From: an uncultured Bermanella sp.
GTDB lineage: Bacteria; Pseudomonadota; Gammaproteobacteria; Pseudomonadales; Oceanobacteraceae
Reading direction: 5' to 3'
Assembly: GCA_913058575.1 (NCBI GenBank)
Contig: CAJXRF010000009.1
Coordinates: forward strand, 32,862-96,861
Length of the DNA stretch: 64,000 bases
Shown here one piece after another: positions 55,981 through 63,969 of the stretch. The position numbers and the translations under genes are program-made. A model generated the notes under the pieces. That model did not search any database and was not told where the DNA came from. It worked only from the letters and a program-made list of their open reading frames with translations. Every line of letters starts with the position of its first letter. Positions within the stretch are counted from its first letter, which is position 1.

Positions 55981-56103
55981 AACTGCAGCATGCTGCAGTG
56001 TGTTAAAAAACGGCAACACGGTGCATCCGGTTGCTGATTTTAACCGTTTTCGTGGGCAACCAATCAGTCTCAAGGCACGGTGCATCCGGTCAGGGCCTGG
56101 TTA
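55981..56103 (+). promoter_or_regulatory. Structured leader of the first NCS2 permease with a duplicated hairpin
   Basis: Contains an 18-bp palindrome around CTGCAGCATGCTGCAG (55983-55998) and two copies of ACGGTGCATCCGGT (about 56017 and 56079), each able to form a CGG/CCG hairpin with a TGCAT loop. In the first, GCAAC and GTTGC close the stem; GGTTGC (about 56030) could instead pair with GCAACC downstream (about 56056). Two mutually exclusive pairings just before a permease ribosome site (GAAGGGGGG) resemble a cis-regulatory RNA. No known riboswitch consensus was matched. Confidence 0.45.
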
Positions 56104-56131
56104 AACAATAAAATAAAAGAAGGGGGGTTCT

Positions 56132-57469
56132 ATGGAACTCTTGTATAAAGTTGAAGACAAGCCACCCGTTGGCACGTCTATCTTACTGGCGGCCCAGCAC
56201 TTGCTGGCGGCGTTAGGCGCGATCATTGCCGTACCTTTAGTGGTAGGTGGTGTATTAGGTTTATCCACCGAAGATATGGTGGTGTTAGTGAACGCGGCCA
56301 TGCTGATTTCAGGTGTGGTCACCATCATTCAATGTCGCGGCGCTGGCCCTGTTGGTATTCGTTTACCCGTCGTAATGGGCACCAGCTTTACCTTTGTGGG
56401 GGTGTCTATCGCCATAGGGTTTGAGCATGGCGTGGCCGGCATACTGGGCTCGGCCTTAGTGGCCTCCCTTGTCATGATAGTGGGCAGTTTCTTTATGCCT
56501 GTTATTCGTAAACTCTTCCCACCTATTGTTACCGGTACCGTAGTAACCCTAATCGGTTTGTCGTTAATTCCTGTGGCGGTTGATTGGATTGCTGGTGGTC
56601 AAGTGGGCACTGAAGGTTATGCCTCTATTACCAACCTAATGATTGGTTTGTTTGTATTGGCCTTGGTGGTGGTGTTATCTCAATTTGGTAAAGGCATCTT
56701 TGGTGCGTCAGCTGTCGTAATCGGCATGATCGTGGGCTTTATCGTATGTGCCATCATGGGCATTGTTGACTTTACACCAGTAGAGCAAGCCGCTTTAGTG
56801 GCCTTACCTAGCCCATTGCATTTTGGTTTATCTTTTCCTATTAGTGGCATCATTGGTATGTCTATCGCGTATCTTGTGACCATTATTGAATCAACAGGTG
56901 ACTTTTTAGCCCTTTCAGATGTGACCAAAACCAAGTTAACCGGTAAGAAACTATCCCGTGGTATCTTGGCCGACGGTCTGGGTTCGGCTTTGGCATCCAT
57001 TTTCTCTACTACGCCATTCTCTTCGTTCTCGCAGAACGTGGGCATTGTGGGCATGACAGGAGTGGCCAGTCGTTACGTGGTGGCCATTACCGGCGCCATG
57101 TTAGTGCTTGCCGGTTTGTTCCCAATATTGGGTGCGCTGGTGGTGATTATTCCATTGCCTGTATTGGGCGGCGCGGGTCTGGTGATGTTTGCCATGATCA
57201 TTACAGCAGGCGTTAACATTTTGTCTAAAACTGAACACAGCAAGCGTAACGGTATTATTGTGGCTGTGGGTGTGGGCGCTGGCATGGCGGTCACGGTTCG
57301 CCCTGAATTGTTGGCTAACTTGCCTGAATTCTTAAAAGTGATTTTGGCATCGGGCATCACCACGGGTTCTTTGGTGGCCTTGTTCTTGAATTTGTTATTG
57401 CCAGGTCGTGAAGTGGAAGCCATGGATGATGCTGAAGAGGAGTCTGAGTCTGCCGAAAAAACTGCGTAA
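56132..57469 (+). CDS. NCS2 nucleobase permease (copy 1)
   Basis: 445 residues, about 14 transmembrane segments. Proton- or sodium-coupled uptake of xanthine, uric acid or uracil. Family signature SFSQNVGIVGMTGVASRYV, N-terminal LLAAQHLLAALGAIIAVPLVVGG, helix-breaking TGTVVTLIGLSLIPVAVDW, and a charged GDFLALSDVTKTKLTGKKLSRG loop. The acidic tail (EVEAMDDAEEESE) is not shared with copy 2. Strong GAAGGGGGG ribosome site. Closely related along its length to the next gene, so the pair arose by tandem duplication. Bases and specificity unknown. Confidence 0.95.
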   Translation: MELLYKVEDKPPVGTSILLAAQHLLAALGAIIAVPLVVGGVLGLSTEDMVVLVNAAMLISGVVTIIQCRGAGPVGIRLPVVMGTSFTFVGVSIAIGFEHGVAGILGSALVASLVMIVGSFFMPVIRKLFPPIVTGTVVTLIGLSLIPVAVDWIAGGQVGTEGYASITNLMIGLFVLALVVVLSQFGKGIFGASAVVIGMIVGFIVCAIMGIVDFTPVEQAALVALPSPLHFGLSFPISGIIGMSIAYLVTIIESTGDFLALSDVTKTKLTGKKLSRGILADGLGSALASIFSTTPFSSFSQNVGIVGMTGVASRYVVAITGAMLVLAGLFPILGALVVIIPLPVLGGAGLVMFAMIITAGVNILSKTEHSKRNGIIVAVGVGAGMAVTVRPELLANLPEFLKVILASGITTGSLVALFLNLLLPGREVEAMDDAEEESESAEKTA

Positions 57470-57591
57470 ATTTGTATTATTTAGGTTAACTGCTTTTGCT
57501 AAGACCTTGTGTTAACCCCTTTGCTAATAAGGATTGTTAGTCACTCTATCTAGCCACTCTTGTTAGCTAAGACAGCTTAAGCTAACCCTTC

Positions 57592-57624
57592 AGCCCAAGT
57601 TATGAAAATAGCTTGGGCTTTTTT
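57592..57624 (+). terminator. Strong intrinsic terminator between NCS2 copies
   Basis: 12-bp stem AGCCCAAGTTAT (57592-57603)/ATAGCTTGGGCT (57608-57619) with one G-T pair, a GAAA tetraloop and T5 (57620-57624). It separates the two permease transcripts, so copy 2 has its own promoter. Confidence 0.93.
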
Positions 57625-57829
57625 GCGTTCAGGACGAACGGCAATTGGGCTACCAGGGATGGTAATGAGCCAGTATTTGCACAGTTTTTAAGTGCTGCTA
57701 TTAAGGGTCTCTTTTAAACCATGTGATCACCTTTGGCATTTGTTAACATGCCTATACGGGTTTTCTTTCAGTGGCAATTCATATCGATCACTGGCCCGCG
57801 CCAAACAGAATACGTACCTAGGACACCCC

Positions 57830-59125
57830 ATGAAACTTTTTTACAAAGTGGAACAAAAGCCGCCGTTGGCCACCTCTACTTTATTGGCAGCGCAGCACCT
57901 ATTAGCCGCGCTGGGCGCCATTATTGCCGTGCCCTTAGTGGTGGGCGGGGTGTTAGGTTTATCCACGTCAGACATGGTGGTGCTGGTGAACGCCGCCATG
58001 TTAGTGAGTGGTGTGGTGACCATTATTCAATGCAAGGGGGTGGGGGATTTTGGCATTCGCCTACCCACCGTTATGGGCACCAGCTTTACCTTTGTGGGGG
58101 TGTCTATTGCCATTGGATTAGAGCACGGCGTGGCGGGAATATTGGGCTCGGCCCTGGTGGCCTCGCTAGTGATGATTGTGGGCAGTTTTTTTATGCCCAT
58201 GATACGAAAATTATTCCCGCCCATCGTGACCGGCACTGTGGTGACGCTAATTGGTTTATCGCTTATTCCCGTGGCGGTGGATTGGATAGGGGGCGGCCAA
58301 GTGGGGCAAGCAGGTTATGGTAATAACAGTAATTTATTAATTGGCTTATTTGTATTGGTATTGGTGCTGGTGTTGTCCCACTGGGGGCGCGGTATCTTGT
58401 CGGCCTCGGCGGTGATTACCGGCATTGTCATTGGTCTAATGGTTTGCATGGCGTTGGGGTTGGTGGATTTCACACCCGTACAACAAGCAAGCTGGGTGGC
58501 ACTGCCCAGCCCACTGCATTTTGGCATGACCTTTCCCATAGGCGGCATCATAGGTATGTGTATCGCTTACTTGGTAACCATCATTGAAACCACTGGGGAT
58601 TTCTTAGCGTTATCGGGTATCACCAATACGAAATTAACCGGTAAAAAATTATCCCGTGGCATTCTGGCTGAAGGGATGGGCTCGGCTTTGGCTTCGATTT
58701 TTTCTACCACACCTTTATCGTCGTTTTCACAAAATGTCGGCATAGTAGGCATGACCGGCGTGGCCAGCCGCCATGTGGTGGCCATTACCGGAATGATGTT
58801 GGTAGTGGCGGGTTTGTTTCCTGTGATCGGCGCGCTGGTGGTGATGATTCCATCCCCTGTATTAGGCGGGGCAGGTCTTGTGATGTTTGCCATGATCATT
58901 ACCGCAGGGGTGAATATATTATCTAAAACCGAACACAGCCGCCGTAACGGCACCATTATCGCCATGGGCATTGGTGCAGGCATGGCGGTGACCATACGCC
59001 CTGAGTTGTTTGCTAACTTGCCGGAATTTATAAAAGTGGTGTTTACTTCGGGGATTACCACTGGGTCTTTAGTGGCTTTATTGCTGAATATGGTGTTGCC
59101 GGGGCGTAATGAGTTTAGTAATTAA
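57830..59125 (+). CDS. NCS2 nucleobase permease (copy 2)
   Basis: 431 residues from the ATG at 57830, where AGGAC lies 5 bases upstream and the alignment with copy 1 begins (KLFYKVEQKPPLATSTLLAAQ in shortened form); an open frame to 57692 is not supported. Same signature SFSQNVGIVGMTGVASRHV. Differences cluster in GITNTKLTGKKLSRG versus DVTKTKLTGKK, in the 160-200 segment, and in the C-terminus (no acidic tail). Preceded by its own 205-base leader without the duplicated hairpin. Likely the same class of substrate with different affinity. Confidence 0.95.
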   Translation: MKLFYKVEQKPPLATSTLLAAQHLLAALGAIIAVPLVVGGVLGLSTSDMVVLVNAAMLVSGVVTIIQCKGVGDFGIRLPTVMGTSFTFVGVSIAIGLEHGVAGILGSALVASLVMIVGSFFMPMIRKLFPPIVTGTVVTLIGLSLIPVAVDWIGGGQVGQAGYGNNSNLLIGLFVLVLVLVLSHWGRGILSASAVITGIVIGLMVCMALGLVDFTPVQQASWVALPSPLHFGMTFPIGGIIGMCIAYLVTIIETTGDFLALSGITNTKLTGKKLSRGILAEGMGSALASIFSTTPLSSFSQNVGIVGMTGVASRHVVAITGMMLVVAGLFPVIGALVVMIPSPVLGGAGLVMFAMIITAGVNILSKTEHSRRNGTIIAMGIGAGMAVTIRPELFANLPEFIKVVFTSGITTGSLVALLLNMVLPGRNEFSN

Positions 59126-59168
59126 AGATTGAAACCATTAAAATTAACTCTGAATATTATTAATCTAT

Positions 59169-60212
59169 ATGAATAAAATACTTTTAATCACTACTTTAAT
59201 TTTTATGTTTGGCTGTGCGAATCAGGCTAATCAAAAAGGAGGGGCGTGGTCAATGAATGATGAAAACTTCTTGATGGCAATGCACGACTATCATGATGCT
59301 TCTACGCGATACTGGTCAAGGAATAAAGAGCAAGCTAAGAATGACATGGCAATGGCCGCTAAACGGTTATACCCATTTGCAAAAGATGGTAATCCGGCAG
59401 CCCAATACCTTTATGGAGGTAGTTTAGTCTATTCAAATCAAGGAAGAGGTATTGGTCAGTGGATGATTTCATCATCAAAAAATAACTTTTTACCCGCCAA
59501 ACGAAAACTATCCAGTCTTTATCGTACGGGATATGGCGTAGTTAAGAATCAAGATTCGGCCATAAAAATAATTAAAGAAAATGTAAAGTACGGGCATGCT
59601 CAAGATATAAGTGTTTTAGCTGCACTGTATCGAATAGGGAAGGGTGTAAAGAAAGACTCTCAAAGATATTATGAAATAATGACAGAAGCTGCGATGCTAG
59701 GCTATTCAAGTTCCCACAGTGCGCTAGCACAAGCGTATGGGGCAGGATATGGAGAGAAAGAAGATTTAATACAGTCCTATGCATGGTATGAAATCAGCTT
59801 TATGAATTCGTATGCTCATTATAAAAGCATGAAAGGTAACGTAAAAATAATAAAAAAATCTATGTCTGATTCAGATTTGATTAAAGCTAAAAAGCTTAAA
59901 GGAGATCTGGCCGACGAATTAGCTTTAATAACAGCTAACCTAATTAGAAAAGCAGAAGAGGGCGACCTAAAAGCACAGAGGATTTACGCCTATCGCTGCT
60001 TTACTGGAGATGCTTTTGTTAAAAAGAGTCATTTGGAAGCTGCAGTATGGCTATCTATAGCAGGAAATAATCTAAAAAATAGCCAACGTGACTATGACCA
60101 ATATACTTTCGCTATTTCGTTTAATACTCTAACAGAAGAAGAGAAGGGGTTATTTAAAAAGAGGATTAAGAGTTACGACGATAGCCAAGTGTTGAATATT
60201 TCAACTAGCTAG
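59169..60212 (+). CDS. Sel1-repeat lipoprotein
   Basis: 347 residues. Lipobox MFGC (Cys about 16). The rest is Sel1/TPR-like solenoid: GNPAAQYLYGGSL, FLPAKRKLSSLYRTGYGVVK, AQDISVLAALYRIGKGVKKDS, YSSSHSALAQAYGAGYGEKED, then a longer second set with GDLKAQRIYAYRC. Such proteins scaffold protein contacts at the envelope. No ribosome site of note. The TAG stop at 60210-60212 is followed in the same frame by 47 more coding-like codons. Confidence 0.85.
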   Translation: MNKILLITTLIFMFGCANQANQKGGAWSMNDENFLMAMHDYHDASTRYWSRNKEQAKNDMAMAAKRLYPFAKDGNPAAQYLYGGSLVYSNQGRGIGQWMISSSKNNFLPAKRKLSSLYRTGYGVVKNQDSAIKIIKENVKYGHAQDISVLAALYRIGKGVKKDSQRYYEIMTEAAMLGYSSSHSALAQAYGAGYGEKEDLIQSYAWYEISFMNSYAHYKSMKGNVKIIKKSMSDSDLIKAKKLKGDLADELALITANLIRKAEEGDLKAQRIYAYRCFTGDAFVKKSHLEAAVWLSIAGNNLKNSQRDYDQYTFAISFNTLTEEEKGLFKKRIKSYDDSQVLNISTS

Positions 60213-60356
60213 CAAGTTAAAGAGCAGTTAGAAACCTTGTCCGGTAAAGATGGATTTGAGGAGCAAGAGAAAATGCTCCAAGATGAATTGGCCATTTTAA
60301 ATGCTGCGCTAATGAAAGCCATGAATGAGAAACTTCAGGCTGAGCAGGCAGGTTAA
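60213..60356 (+). pseudogene. Coding-like remnant in frame after the Sel1 stop
   Basis: Directly after the TAG (60210-60212) the same frame runs 47 codons to TAA at 60354-60356: QVKEQLETLSGKDGF, KMLQDELAILNAALMKAMNE, ending LQAEQAG. It is charged, heptad-like (coiled coil) and looks coding. It has no ATG and ribosome site at its start. Either the C-terminus of an ancestral, longer protein cut off by a nonsense mutation, or a piece of another gene. Confidence 0.55.
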
Positions 60357-60367
60357 TGACCTTTCTT

Positions 60368-60904
60368 TTATTTGTGGTGACTTTCAAAAAAATCGTTAAA
60401 TAACTGTTTGCCCCGTTCGCTTACAAAAAAATAAAAATATTGAATAGCCATAAGTCCCAGCATGACTAAAACCACCCAGTAAACTCCATTACTATTTTCA
60501 TCAATAAAAATTAGCCTGAATACAAATAAAAGGGAATAGGCACTAAAAAATACTGCCAGTGTTTTTTTCGCCCAGCTATTCCTCCACAGGTATATCAATA
60601 ATTCAATGTTCATTATGATTAGACAAAACACTAAAAATATGAATGCGGCAATGAATTCTAAACTACCACTAACAATACATGCGCCTGCTGCCATTGGAAT
60701 ACCCAATGTTAAAAAGGTGAGGTTTTTGTAGAAGTCTACACTCGCTCCTTCTTTAGCTTTTTTCTTGTGAAAGCCTTCAGGGTCTTTGTGCTTCTCAATA
60801 TCTTCGCCACTGGCATTGGCAGGGCAGCCACACTGTTTACACTTGGTAGCATTTGAATCATTGCCCGTATCGCAGGCATTGCATGTCCATCGGTAGGTCT
60901 TCAT
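60368..60904 (-). CDS. Membrane protein with N-terminal RanBP2-type zinc finger
   Basis: 178 residues. Residues about 5-30 read WTCNACDTGNDSNATKCKQC, which fits exactly W-x-C-x2-C-x3-N-x6-C-x2-C, the RanBP2-type (NZF) zinc finger. A charged linker and about four transmembrane helices follow (LTLGIPMAAGACIVSG, IAAFIFLVFCLIIM, LAVFFSAYSLLFVFRLIF, VVLVMLGLMAIQYFYFF). The finger is presumably cytoplasmic. Family unknown to me. Faces away from the Sel1 gene; 46 bases after the GspG-like gene. Confidence 0.75.
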   Translation of the reverse strand: MKTYRWTCNACDTGNDSNATKCKQCGCPANASGEDIEKHKDPEGFHKKKAKEGASVDFYKNLTFLTLGIPMAAGACIVSGSLEFIAAFIFLVFCLIIMNIELLIYLWRNSWAKKTLAVFFSAYSLLFVFRLIFIDENSNGVYWVVLVMLGLMAIQYFYFFVSERGKQLFNDFFESHHK

Positions 60905-60950
60905 GGTGATAATGGCTACTGTCTAAATGTTAATTCTATGATTTAAAATA

Positions 60951-61364
60951 CTATGGCGGGCTTGGTACCCACCAAAAAAACGACTTGCAACCTTTAATAT
61001 AGGCTTCTTTATCATCACTAATTGAAAAATCTGCATGGTATCCTTCGCCACCTGGCTTGCCATTCTTCCCATAAGATTTTAATTCATACTCTGTATCTGA
61101 CTTCTTATTATAAATGTAATGGTTCCCCCAAGAGTCAACAGGAAGCTTCTTTAAATATCGCCCGACAAGAAGTTTAGGAATACTGCTTTGAGAAGGCGGT
61201 AACATGCCTGTTTCTAAGTAGTATAGATCAATAGCATGGCCAAACTCTTGAGCGTTTAATGCATTATAACTGCAGATTTTCCAGTCAGCCTCAGAAGCAG
61301 AAGCCATAGCGGTAACTAATATAATTAAAAATACAGTGATAAAGGTTTTAACTATTAAACTCAT
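60951..61364 (-). CDS. Secreted GspG-like protein without prepilin signal
   Basis: 137 residues. N-terminus MSLIVKTFITVFLIILVTAMASA is a normal cleavable signal peptide, not the G/FTLxE prepilin peptide. The rest matches the C-terminal domain of type II secretion major pseudopilins: ALNAQEFGHAIDLYYLETGMLPP, LKKLPVDSWGNHYIY, ELKSYGKNGKPGGEGYHADF, including the calcium-loop-like GKNGKPGGEG. Two cysteines. Exported periplasmic protein of unknown role; cannot be built into a pseudopilus by the usual route. Confidence 0.8.
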   Translation of the reverse strand: MSLIVKTFITVFLIILVTAMASASEADWKICSYNALNAQEFGHAIDLYYLETGMLPPSQSSIPKLLVGRYLKKLPVDSWGNHYIYNKKSDTEYELKSYGKNGKPGGEGYHADFSISDDKEAYIKGCKSFFWWVPSPP

Positions 61365-61705
61365 ATTTTCCCTTATATGAATAAATATTCTCCAATGATA
61401 CTACTAAATTTTTAATGTCTTAATATTGAGCTGTTTCATATGTATTTTATCAGGTAAATTCGGCCCCAGCGAATGTAAACCTCTAGCAATAACACTTATC
61501 CTATTAATCAGGGTAATGGCGATTAATTGCGAGTGCTCTAAATTAAATGTCATTATCAATGACAAAAACAATCAAGTAGCATCTGTTTCAAATTAGCCGA
61601 TAGCTTGGAATAGTCTTTTCTACCAGTTATCTACCTCCACCCTTCATTAGCCGCTACAATCACTGCTAACAAAAACCTGATCTCTTAACTGCGTGGGGAT
61701 ATTCA
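61365..61705. other. Intergenic region between GspG-like and MBL genes
   Basis: 341 bases, AT-rich, with divergent genes on both sides, so it should hold two promoters. Contains a perfect inverted repeat TGTCATT-ATC-AATGACA at 61548-61564. No other structure seen. Confidence 0.5.
61548..61564. promoter_or_regulatory. 17-bp inverted repeat, possible operator
   Basis: TGTCATT-ATC-AATGACA, perfect arms of 7 with a 3-base spacer, in the divergent promoter region between the GspG-like gene and the MBL-fold gene. Shape fits a dimeric (TetR/GntR-like) binding site. No regulator is adjacent. Confidence 0.45.
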
Positions 61706-62761
61706 GTGCCAGAAGCCAATCAACCTAGGCGTGATGCCAACTTAAGCTACCCGTTTGAAGAAAAGCCCCAAGCGGGGGAATTAGTGAAAGTGGCCGAGGG
61801 GATTAACTGGCTGCGCATGCCACTGCCGTTCAGTTTGAACCACATTAACCTGTGGGCCATAGAAGGGGATGACGATTGGTCTATCGTGGATACTGGACTG
61901 GCCAGTGATGACACCATCGAGCTATGGCAGGCCATACACAATAAATATTGCAGCCATAAGCCGGTTAAAGATATTTATATAACCCATATGCACCCCGACC
62001 ATATTGGTTTAGCGGGTTGGTTGGCCCGCACCTGTAAAGCTGAGCTTTCTATTACCCGCAGTGAATACCTTACTTGCCGCCACTTGCTGGATTACTCTCA
62101 TAAAGAAGCCCCACAAGAAGCGGTGGATTTTTATAAGGCGGCGGGATTTGATGAAGAACAAATTGAAAATTACATAGGCCAGTTTGGCGGCTTTGGAAAA
62201 TTTGTACGGGGCCTGCCCCATAGTTACCGCCGCTTAGTCGATGGACAAGTAGTGAAAATAGGCAATCATCAATGGCGGGTGATTGTGGGCTCGGGGCACT
62301 CCACCGAGCACGCTTGTTTTTATTGTGAAGCATTAAACGTAATTATATCTGGGGATCAAATACTCCCCACTATTTCATCCAACGTGAGCCTGCGCGCCAC
62401 CGAGCCTTATGAAAACCCATTGCAAGACTGGTTAGACTCCTGCCAAAAACTCATTGATGAATTGCCTGAAGATGTTTTAGTGTTGCCGTCCCATGGCCGC
62501 CCTTTTAAGGGTGCCCATGAACGTTTAAAGGGCTTAATTAACGAACACGAATCCGACATGGAAAAACTGAAAGTGGAATGCATAACGCCTAAGCGTGCCA
62601 TTGATGTATTCCCTATTTTGTTCAGGGCCAAGATTGATCGTAACAATTTATTGATGGCCACCGGCGAAAGCCTTGCCCACCTTAATTGCCTAGTGGCCCG
62701 TGGTGAACTGAGTGTCACTATGGATGATAACGGCGTGAATTATTATCAAACGGTGAGTTAA
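61706..62761 (+). CDS. MBL-fold metallo-hydrolase
   Basis: 351 residues, GTG start with GGGG about 12 bases upstream. Metallo-beta-lactamase fold: metal motif HMHPDH at 94-99, IVGSGHSTEHACFYC with the third histidine, ISGDQILPTISSNVS, and LPSHGRPFKG near 265. A C-terminal 80-residue helical domain (with MATGESLAHLNCLVARGEL) follows. Cytoplasmic, no signal. Related proteins hydrolyse thioesters or lactones. Function unknown here. Followed by a tandem 7-bp repeat and a terminator. Confidence 0.9.
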   Translation: MPEANQPRRDANLSYPFEEKPQAGELVKVAEGINWLRMPLPFSLNHINLWAIEGDDDWSIVDTGLASDDTIELWQAIHNKYCSHKPVKDIYITHMHPDHIGLAGWLARTCKAELSITRSEYLTCRHLLDYSHKEAPQEAVDFYKAAGFDEEQIENYIGQFGGFGKFVRGLPHSYRRLVDGQVVKIGNHQWRVIVGSGHSTEHACFYCEALNVIISGDQILPTISSNVSLRATEPYENPLQDWLDSCQKLIDELPEDVLVLPSHGRPFKGAHERLKGLINEHESDMEKLKVECITPKRAIDVFPILFRAKIDRNNLLMATGESLAHLNCLVARGELSVTMDDNGVNYYQTVS

Positions 62762-62767
62762 CTTATT

Positions 62768-62823
62768 TGTTGGCTGTTGGCTGTTGGCTGTTGGCTGTTG
62801 GCTGTTGGCTTTTGGCTTTTGGC
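62768..62823. repeat. Tandem 7-bp repeat (8 units)
   Basis: Six exact copies of TGTTGGC (62768-62809) then two of TTTTGGC (62810-62823), directly after the MBL gene stop. 7 is not a multiple of 3 and it is non-coding. Such arrays vary in copy number by slippage and could make a strain marker. Confidence 0.95.
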
Positions 62824-62855
62824 TACTGGTTAATAGGCATTTAATAATCAAACCC

Positions 62856-62885
62856 AAAAGGGCAGCTCTAAAAGCTGCCCTTTTT
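62856..62885. terminator. Bidirectional intrinsic terminator
   Basis: Stem GGGCAGCT (62860-62867)/AGCTGCCC (62873-62880), CTAAA loop, flanked by AAAA and TTTTT. Lies between the MBL gene and the convergent dehalogenase gene. Confidence 0.92.
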
Positions 62886-62922
62886 ATTTAATGTTATTCA
62901 CTAGAATGATTAACCAAAACGG

Positions 62923-63969
62923 TTAATTATTGGTTAATAGTTTTTTACTGTTAATGCTCTGTAACCATTCAGCCAAACCCTTGCCAATTTCATCGGCATA
63001 CACTTCCTGCATAAAGTGTCCCGCTGGCCCCAAACCTATGGTTTTAATGTTTTTGGCATTGTCTTCCATGTATTTCACGGTGGCCTCGGGTACCAATACT
63101 CCAGGTGTCACATAAAACAATAACTTTGGAATTTCGCTTTCAATAATCCATTGGTTATTTTTAAGGCCTATTTCATGGACATTGGCAGGCTGGCCGCCAA
63201 TAGGAATTTCTCTTAACCATTGCAATAAAGGCTGGCGGCTTTTTTCATTTGAATAATAGCGATTGTACTGAGCAATGACATTGTCACTCATGGGCTTCTC
63301 TTGGTTGCTGTAACGCAGAAACTGATCAATCAAAATATTGTTTTTCATGATCATCTCTTCACCCACGCCCTGGGTACGTACATTTTTCAAAAAATCTGCC
63401 GAGGGGCCCATGGCTTCAAGTGAAGGCATTGGGAAATAGGGCGGCAAGGTGGCTTCCATAAAAGCAATGGCCGAAATACGCTCTGAACGAGTACGGGCAT
63501 AATGAAAACCTAAGGCCGAGCCCCAATCGTGTACCACTAAGATGGCGTCTTTTAAATTTAGGGAATCTAAAAAGCCGTGTAAATATTTGGCTTGATCATT
63601 GTAGTTGTATTTTAAATCAGGTTTAGCACTGTCCCCCATGCCCATTAAGTCTGGGGCAATAGCACGGTAGTTTTTTGAAACATAGGGAATAATATTACGC
63701 CATAAATAAGATGAGGTAGGGTTGCCATGAAGAAACACCACTGGGCGACCTTGGCCTTCATCTATGTAAGCCATCTTTTGCCCTAGAATGGTTTTGTATT
63801 GTTTTTCATACGGGGTATCAGCCATGGCGCTACTGGCTAAAAGCAAACTAAAGCTAACAGCAAAGGTAGAGGCTACCCATTTATATGGATTAAGCCATGT
63901 TGTAAATTTAAAATATTTAGAATTAGAAAACGTCATTTTAATACCCGCGGATTCAACCTTGAAGTGCAT
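62923..63969 (-). CDS. Secreted haloalkane dehalogenase, HLD-II type
   Basis: 348 residues from the ATG at 63969 (AGG about 8 bases upstream); a TTG one codon earlier and an ATG at 63936 are alternatives. Hydrolyses carbon-halogen bonds of haloalkanes to alcohol. A signal-like segment with ASSAMADT (cleavage about residue 50) exports it. Catalytic pentad seen: Asn83 in HGNPTSS, nucleophile Asp148 and Trp149 in VHDWGS, Glu172 in MEATLPP, His318 in PAGHFMQE. Spacing Asn-Asp 65 and Asp-Glu 24 equals DhaA (41/106/130). Leader and position point to the periplasm. Confidence 0.93.
   Translation of the reverse strand: MHFKVESAGIKMTFSNSKYFKFTTWLNPYKWVASTFAVSFSLLLASSAMADTPYEKQYKTILGQKMAYIDEGQGRPVVFLHGNPTSSYLWRNIIPYVSKNYRAIAPDLMGMGDSAKPDLKYNYNDQAKYLHGFLDSLNLKDAILVVHDWGSALGFHYARTRSERISAIAFMEATLPPYFPMPSLEAMGPSADFLKNVRTQGVGEEMIMKNNILIDQFLRYSNQEKPMSDNVIAQYNRYYSNEKSRQPLLQWLREIPIGGQPANVHEIGLKNNQWIIESEIPKLLFYVTPGVLVPEATVKYMEDNAKNIKTIGLGPAGHFMQEVYADEIGKGLAEWLQSINSKKLLTNN

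Noticed and set aside
55981..56103. Canonical purine (guanine/adenine) riboswitch before the NCS2 gene
   Set aside because: The conserved J1/2-L2-L3 pattern of the purine aptamer was not found; only a generic structured leader is claimed.
57073..57423. Long antisense frames inside both NCS2 genes (also 58567-59061 and 57733-58323)
   Set aside because: Mirror images of the permease codons; low-complexity Pro/Thr/Ala strings and no independent signal.
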